This document shows positions 7,671 through 11,854 of a DNA stretch of 11,854 nucleotides, in pieces. This DNA is from an uncultured Oscillospiraceae bacterium (GTDB taxonomy: Bacteria; Bacillota; Clostridia; Oscillospirales; Ruminococcaceae). The DNA lies in the NCBI GenBank assembly GCA_910578755.1, contig CAJTSZ010000071.1, positions 1 to 11,854 on the forward strand, written 5' to 3'. The stretch's first letter is position 1. Every line of letters starts with the position of its first letter. The notes under the pieces were generated by a model that was given only the letters and a program-made list of their open reading frames with translations, ran no database searches and was not told the origin of the DNA. A program made the translations under genes and the position numbers.

Positions 7671-7676
7671 CCTCCT
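7671..7676 (-). promoter_or_regulatory. rnc ribosome-binding site
   Basis: A perfect AGGAGG on the minus strand lies 4 nt before the ATG at 7664-7666. It fixes the rnc start at MDIKTL. It directly follows a GC-rich segment able to form small alternative hairpins. Confidence 0.75.
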
Positions 7677-7775
7677 GCCCAACTGGGCCCTTGCCGGGCA
7701 TGTTTAAAAAATAGCCTCTGCAACAGCAAAATGGGGGCAACTTTTCAAAAATGTCCGGGTTCCATTTGCTTTTAC

Positions 7776-7814
7776 AAGCCAGCCCGCAGGCAAGTTTTGC
7801 CTGCGGCTGTGCTT
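7776..7814 (-). other. Strong hairpin in the plsX-rnc gap
   Basis: The arms AAGC-AGCC-GCAGGCAA at 7776-7793 and TTGCCTGC-GGCT-GCTT at 7797-7814 pair over 16 bp, interrupted by one unpaired base and a small asymmetric bulge, with a 3-base loop. It begins 10 nt after the plsX stop on the minus strand. There is no U-run after it, so it is a poor match to an intrinsic terminator. An mRNA-stabilising or RNase III-processed stem is possible but unproven. Confidence 0.6.
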
Positions 7815-7824
7815 AAACAACTTG

Positions 7825-8850
7825 TTATTCTGCCTTCGGTGCAGCCTCTGCTTCCTTTGTTTTTAGCTGTGCAAGGGCAGTTTCCATCTCGGAAACCACA
7901 TTGTTTTCCACATAAGTTTTTGCCTGCCGAATGGCGTTTTTAAAGGCTCGCGCGTCGGAACTGCCGTGGGCCTTAAAAACCGGTTTTGCTGTGCCCAGCA
8001 ATGGCGCTCCGCCATGCTCCTTGTAATCCAGCTTCTTTTTAAAGCCCGCTAAACTATCTTTAATAAGCAATGCGCCCAGCTTTGTTTTGGTGGATTGAAA
8101 CAGCATTTCCTTTAACTCACCTGTTAAAAATTTTGCCAAACCCTCGGTAAGCTTTAAAATAATGTTGCCTGTAAAGCCGTCAGCAACGGCAACGTCGCAC
8201 TCGCCCAAGGGCAGTCCCCGGGCCTCTACATTGCCAATAAAATTTACTGGCGCTTTTTGCAGCAGGTGGTAAGTTTCCCTTTGCACATCCAGGCCCTTTG
8301 TTTCCTCTGTGCCAATGTTCACTAAGCCTACACGCGGGTTGGCAATGCCCATAAGCTGTTTCATGTAAACGCTGCCCATAACGCCAAACTGCACCAGCAT
8401 ATCGGCATGGCATTCGGCATTTGCGCCAGCGTCCATAAGCAAATAATTGCCGCCTGCACTTGGTATTACTGTGGCAATGCCGGCCCGGCGCACGCCTTTC
8501 ATCCTTTTTACAATTAAAGAACTGCCTACAACCAAAGCGCCTGTACTGCCGGCAGATACAAAGGCGTCGCCTTTGCCCTCTTTTAAGGCCTTCAGCCCTA
8601 CAGCCATGGAGCTTTCGGAATATTCCTTTAGCAGCGCAGTAGGGTCCGCCTCCACAGGAATTACCTGGGAAGCGTGAAGGATTTCCATGTTTTTCATGGA
8701 AACACCGTTTTCCCCGGCGCATTGTTTTATTTTTTCCTGGTCACCTGCCAGGATTACTTCCACACCGTACTCCTCCACAGCCATGGCGCTGCCCTTTAAA
8801 ACTTCCAGTGGCGCGTTGTCCCCGCCGAAGGCATCTATAATAATTTTCAT
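7825..8850 (-). CDS. plsX: Phosphate acyltransferase PlsX
   Basis: PlsX converts acyl-ACP and phosphate to acyl-phosphate, the donor used by PlsY in phosphatidic acid synthesis; it acts peripherally at the membrane. The 341-residue protein begins MKIIIDAFGGDNAP, the conserved N-terminus. It also contains SAGSTGAL (99-106), GNVEARG (206-212) and DVAVADGFTGNI (219-230), all PlsX hallmarks. The C-terminus ends in an Ala/Glu/Lys-rich tail (KTKEAEAAPKAE). The ATG is 2 nt after the trmFO stop, and its GGGGAG site overlaps that stop, indicating coupling. Common plsX neighbours (rpmF upstream, acpP downstream) are not in this window; trmFO and rnc take those places. Confidence 0.97.
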   Translation of the reverse strand: MKIIIDAFGGDNAPLEVLKGSAMAVEEYGVEVILAGDQEKIKQCAGENGVSMKNMEILHASQVIPVEADPTALLKEYSESSMAVGLKALKEGKGDAFVSAGSTGALVVGSSLIVKRMKGVRRAGIATVIPSAGGNYLLMDAGANAECHADMLVQFGVMGSVYMKQLMGIANPRVGLVNIGTEETKGLDVQRETYHLLQKAPVNFIGNVEARGLPLGECDVAVADGFTGNIILKLTEGLAKFLTGELKEMLFQSTKTKLGALLIKDSLAGFKKKLDYKEHGGAPLLGTAKPVFKAHGSSDARAFKNAIRQAKTYVENNVVSEMETALAQLKTKEAEAAPKAE

Positions 8851-8852
8851 AT

Positions 8853-10183
8853 TTACTCCCCTTTTCGTTCCCTGCTGCGGTTATTTAAGTACAGGTGCAG
8901 GCTTTCCAAACCTCGCTGGGCAATAGCTTCATACCGCTGTGCTTTATCTTTTATTTTCACGTCACTGGGCGGTAAAATACCCATGTTTGCCCCCATAGGC
9001 TGGAAGTCCGCCACTGTTTCATCGCTGATATACGCGGCCAAGGCCCCCATCATGGTGTCCTTGGGCAAAACAAGGGGTTCCTGGCCGGTTAAGGCGCTGT
9101 ACATATTGTGGGCGGCCAAAATACCGGATGCAGCGGATTCCATATACCCCTCTACCCCGGTTATTTGCCCTGCAAAGTAAATACGGCGGTCCTTTTTAAA
9201 ACAAAAGGTATTGTCCAGCAGCTTGGGGGAATTTAAAAAGGTATTGCGGTGCATAACGCCGTAGCGGACAAACTCTGCGTTTTCCAAGCCAGGTATCATG
9301 GAAAATACCCGCTTTTGCTCCGGGAATTTTAAGTTTGTTTGAAAACCCACCAAATTGTACAAGGTACCTTGGCTGTTTTCACTGCGCAGCTGAACCACGG
9401 CCCAGGGGCGGTGGCCCGTTTTAGGGTCTGTTACCCCTACCGGCTTGAGGGGGCCAAAGCGCAGGGTATCCGCCCCGCGCTTTGCCATCACCTCCACAGG
9501 CATACAGCCTTCATAAACTTTAAAATCCTGCTGTTCAAACTGTTTTAGCTCCACAGCTTCCGCCTGGGTTAACGCCTGGTGAAATGCTTCGTACTCCTCT
9601 TTGTTCATAGGGCAGTTGATGTAATCGTCCTCGCCCCGGCCGTAGCGGGCTGCAAAAAACACCTTTTCCTGGTCAATGGAATCAAAGGTGACAATGGGTG
9701 CTGCCGCATCAAAAAAGGAAAGGTACTGCGTCCCGCAAAGCCCTTGAATATTTTGCGCCAGCCGTTCCTCTGTCAGCGGGCCGGTGGCAACAATAACAGG
9801 GCCCTGGGGTATTGCGTCCACCCGTTGATGAAATACTGTAATGTTGGGGTGGCTGTCTATTTTTTGGGTAATATAGTCCGAAAACCGTACCCGGTCCACA
9901 GCCAAGGCTCCGCCGGCGGAAACGGCGGTATTTTCCGCCGCCTCCATACAAAGGGAGCCTAAAATACGCATTTCCTCTTTTAGCAAGCCAGCTGCGGAGC
10001 CAATGCGCTTTGCCTTTAGGGAATTGGAGCACACAAGCTCCCCATAGCCCGGGGACTTGTGCGCCGGGGAAAACTGATCGGCTTCATTTCAAACAAATGA
10101 ACCTTTATGCCTTTTTGCGCCAAGGCCCAGGCCGCTTCACAGCCGGCCAGGCCAGCGCCAAGCACTGTAACAAAATTTTCCAT
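8853..10183 (-). pseudogene. trmFO: TrmFO, folate-dependent tRNA (uracil-54-C5)-methyltransferase, frameshifted
   Basis: TrmFO uses 5,10-methylenetetrahydrofolate and FAD to make m5U54 in the tRNA T-loop. The ATG at 10181-10183, coupled to the topA stop, opens a frame with the FAD motif VLGAGLAGCEAAW and continues to HLFEMKPIS, then leaves homology and stops at 10016-10018 after 55 codons. The matching continuation (FSPAHKSPGYGELVCSNSL) is in the -1 frame and stays open to the stop at 8853-8855; its first possible start is a GTG at 10032-10034 giving 393 residues. One added base at the A4/G4 run near 10066-10073 restores a 443-residue protein, close to the family length, with the two catalytic cysteines expected from B. 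subtilis work at about 52 (CSNSL) and 227 (EGCMPVE). The rest looks fully conserved, so this is either a sequencing/assembly error or a very recent mutation. Confidence 0.9.
10066..10073 (-). other. Probable one-base deletion causing the trmFO frameshift
   Basis: The minus strand reads ATCAGTTTTCCCCGG here. With five T instead of four, it would encode I-S-F-S-P-A-H, aligning residue for residue with the family pattern (RPVKQTPAH in B. subtilis). The two adjoining homopolymers make a sequencing or replication slip plausible. Confidence 0.8.
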
Positions 10184-11854
10184 TATTTTGCTCCCTTTTC
10201 ATAGCCGCAGCCTTCTTTTAAGCAGTGAACCACTCCGCCGCGGCCTCCCTTTTTAAACAAAGAAGAACCGCATTGGGGGCACTTTTCCTCGGTGGGCTTA
10301 TCCCAGGTCATAAACGGGCAGTTGGGGTTATCCTCACAGCCAAAGTATGCCTTCCCTTTTTTAGACTTTTTCGCCAAAACCCGCTTGCCGCAAATAGGGC
10401 AGGCAGCCTTTGTGTCCTGTACAATCCTTTTCGTATTGCTGCATTCCGGGTAACCGGGACAAGCCAAAAACTTGCCGAACCGCCCTATTTTTACCACCAT
10501 ATTCCGGCCGCACTTTTCGCAAATAACATCTGTAACCTCGTCCGGCACAGAAAGCTTTGTACCCTCCATGGCCTTTTCCGCAGCTTTTAAAGAGGCGTCA
10601 AACCCGGTATAAAAATCGCTTAAGGTGTGGTGCCAGTCCACCCGGCCTTCCTCCACCATATCCAGGTTGGTTTCCATTTGGGCGGTAAAGTCCACATTTA
10701 CAATATCACTGAACTGGTCCTCCATAAGCTGGTTGGTCACATCCCCCAAGGTAGTGGGAACCAGGCTTTTGCCCTCGCGCTCCACATACCCGCGGGACAA
10801 TACTGTTGTAATGGTTGGCGCATAGGTACTTGGGCGGCCTATTCCGTTTTCTTCCAGTTCTTTAATAATAGAGGCTTCTGTGTAACGGGCCGGCGGCTGG
10901 GTAAAGTGCTGGTTCCCCTCCACCAAAACGGCGGTTATTTTTTCACCCTCTGTTAATTCTGGCAATGCAGAAGCCTTTTCCTCCGGTACTTCCTTACTTT
11001 CTTCGTAAAGGGCGGTGTAACCGTCAAACTCCACAGTGTAGCCAGAGGCGCGGAAGGTATAATCTCCACAGGCAATTTGCGCGTTTACCGTGTGAAGTAT
11101 GGCATTGGCCATTTGGCTGGCAATAAAGCGCTCCCACACCAATTTATACAGCTTGAACTGGTCCGAGGTTAGGGATTCCTTCACATCGGCCGGTGTTAAA
11201 TTGGGCATGGTTGGGCGAATGGCCTCGTGGCCGTCCTGGGTATTATTTTTTTGCTTGTACACCCTTGGGCTGCTTGGCAAATACTTTTGGCCATATTTTA
11301 TTCCAATAAATTCTGCCGCTGCCTTGCGCGCTTCGTCGGAAATACGCAGGGAGTCCGTTCTCATATAAGAAATTAAACCCACTGCGCCCAGCTTTGGCAG
11401 GTCAACCCCTTCATACAGCTCTTGGGCGGCCTTCATGGTGCGCTTTGCCTGGAAGCCCAAACGCCGGGAAGCCTCCTGCTGCAAGGTGGAAGTGGTAAAG
11501 GGGGGCGTTGGGGATTTTTCCCGCACACCCTTTTTTATGGAAGAAACAATATAATCCTTGCCTTCCAAGGCTTTTAAAATGGCGTCGCTTTCTTCTTTTG
11601 TTTTAATTTCTACTTTTTCACCCTGGTATAGGGCCAGCTTGGCTGGAAACTGTTTTTTGGAAGAGGCTGTGTGGAATTTCCCATCTATGGTCCAATATTC
11701 TTCTTCCTTAAAGGCCTGGATTTCCTTTTCCCTATCCACAATCAGTTTTACTACAACAGACTGCACCCGGCCGGCAGAAAGCCCTTTCTTTACCTTTTTC
11801 CAAAGGAATGGGCTTAAGTTATACCCAAGAAGGCGGTCCAAAATACGCCGGGTT
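10183..11854 (-). CDS. topA: DNA topoisomerase I (type IA), C-terminal part (cut by window edge)
   Basis: TopA relaxes negative supercoils through a transient 5'-phosphotyrosine bond. The frame is open to the window end, where TRRI precedes LDRLLGYNLSP, so the N-terminal TOPRIM domain (roughly 140 residues) lies outside. An apparent start at the TTG at 11841 is only an internal leucine codon. LSAGRVQS (21-28 counted from that leucine) and the active-site segment GLISYMRTDSLRIS with Tyr159 are typical. Three four-cysteine zinc modules end the protein: Cys 441/444/461/467, 481/484/502/508 and 521/524/540/545. Expected full length is near 700 residues, like other Firmicutes. The stop shares one base with the trmFO ATG (TAATG), and the trmFO ribosome-binding site GGGAG lies inside topA. 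topA-trmFO adjacency is common in Firmicutes. Confidence 0.97.
   Translation of the reverse strand, partial: TRRILDRLLGYNLSPFLWKKVKKGLSAGRVQSVVVKLIVDREKEIQAFKEEEYWTIDGKFHTASSKKQFPAKLALYQGEKVEIKTKEESDAILKALEGKDYIVSSIKKGVREKSPTPPFTTSTLQQEASRRLGFQAKRTMKAAQELYEGVDLPKLGAVGLISYMRTDSLRISDEARKAAAEFIGIKYGQKYLPSSPRVYKQKNNTQDGHEAIRPTMPNLTPADVKESLTSDQFKLYKLVWERFIASQMANAILHTVNAQIACGDYTFRASGYTVEFDGYTALYEESKEVPEEKASALPELTEGEKITAVLVEGNQHFTQPPARYTEASIIKELEENGIGRPSTYAPTITTVLSRGYVEREGKSLVPTTLGDVTNQLMEDQFSDIVNVDFTAQMETNLDMVEEGRVDWHHTLSDFYTGFDASLKAAEKAMEGTKLSVPDEVTDVICEKCGRNMVVKIGRFGKFLACPGYPECSNTKRIVQDTKAACPICGKRVLAKKSKKGKAYFGCEDNPNCPFMTWDKPTEEKCPQCGSSLFKKGGRGGVVHCLKEGCGYEKGAK

Noticed and set aside
7667..7729. 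N-terminal extension of RNase III by 21 residues
   Set aside because: It would need to translate through the AGGAGG site, and the added residues do not resemble RNase III.
7776..7814. Intrinsic terminator after plsX
   Set aside because: The stem is strong but no run of U follows it on the minus strand, and none follows on the plus strand either.
10066..10073. Programmed -1 ribosomal frameshift in trmFO
   Set aside because: The TTTTCCCC tract does not give a good X-XXY-YYZ slippery heptamer in the reading frame: after a -1 slip the CCC codon would have to re-pair on TCC. TrmFO is not known to need recoding; a plain indel is simpler.
1..11854. CRISPR arrays, tRNA or rRNA genes, prophage or defence genes
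   Set aside because: No direct repeat arrays, cloverleaf-like segments or matching proteins were seen on either strand.

Overview
The window is a dense, one-directional block of bacterial housekeeping genes, all read on the minus strand. Read 5' to 3' on that strand, from high to low coordinates, the order is topA (3' part), trmFO, plsX, rnc, an Elp3-like radical SAM gene, smc, ftsY, rdgB/yggV-type XTP pyrophosphatase, yhbY and nadD (5' part). The gene set, the folate-dependent TrmFO, the short Gram-positive-type FtsY, the polypurine ribosome-binding sites and the rnc-radical SAM-smc-ftsY order point to a member of the Firmicutes (Bacillota), most likely class Clostridia. A Lachnospirales/Anaerotignum-like host is a guess from overall protein resemblance, not a demonstrated assignment.

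Spacing suggests one or two long transcripts. topA/trmFO share one base, trmFO and plsX are 2 nt apart, rnc and the radical SAM gene overlap by 4 nt, smc follows 16 nt later, ftsY/rdgB share one base, yhbY follows after 4 nt and nadD after 36 nt. Only two gaps are larger. The plsX-rnc gap (158 nt) holds a strong hairpin and lacks the acpP gene often found there. The smc-ftsY gap (183 nt) is almost filled by a 148-bp element with imperfect terminal inverted repeats.

The genes cover DNA topology (topA), tRNA methylation (trmFO), phospholipid synthesis (plsX), RNA processing (rnc), a probable tRNA- or thiolation-type radical SAM enzyme, chromosome organisation (smc), membrane protein targeting (ftsY), nucleotide-pool cleaning (XTP pyrophosphatase), ribosome maturation (yhbY) and NAD synthesis (nadD). 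No phage, defence, CRISPR or rRNA/tRNA genes are seen.

Two observations stand out. First, an apparent miniature inverted-repeat transposable element (MITE-like) sits between smc and ftsY: its ends are TA-flanked inverted repeats, its interior is GC-rich and foldable, and its removal would leave a normal 35-37 nt operon gap. Second, a single-base deletion in a short homopolymer near the 5' end of trmFO separates the FAD-binding motif from the rest of an otherwise intact gene. No evidence for a wholly new multi-gene system was found; the window is mostly ordinary core genome.
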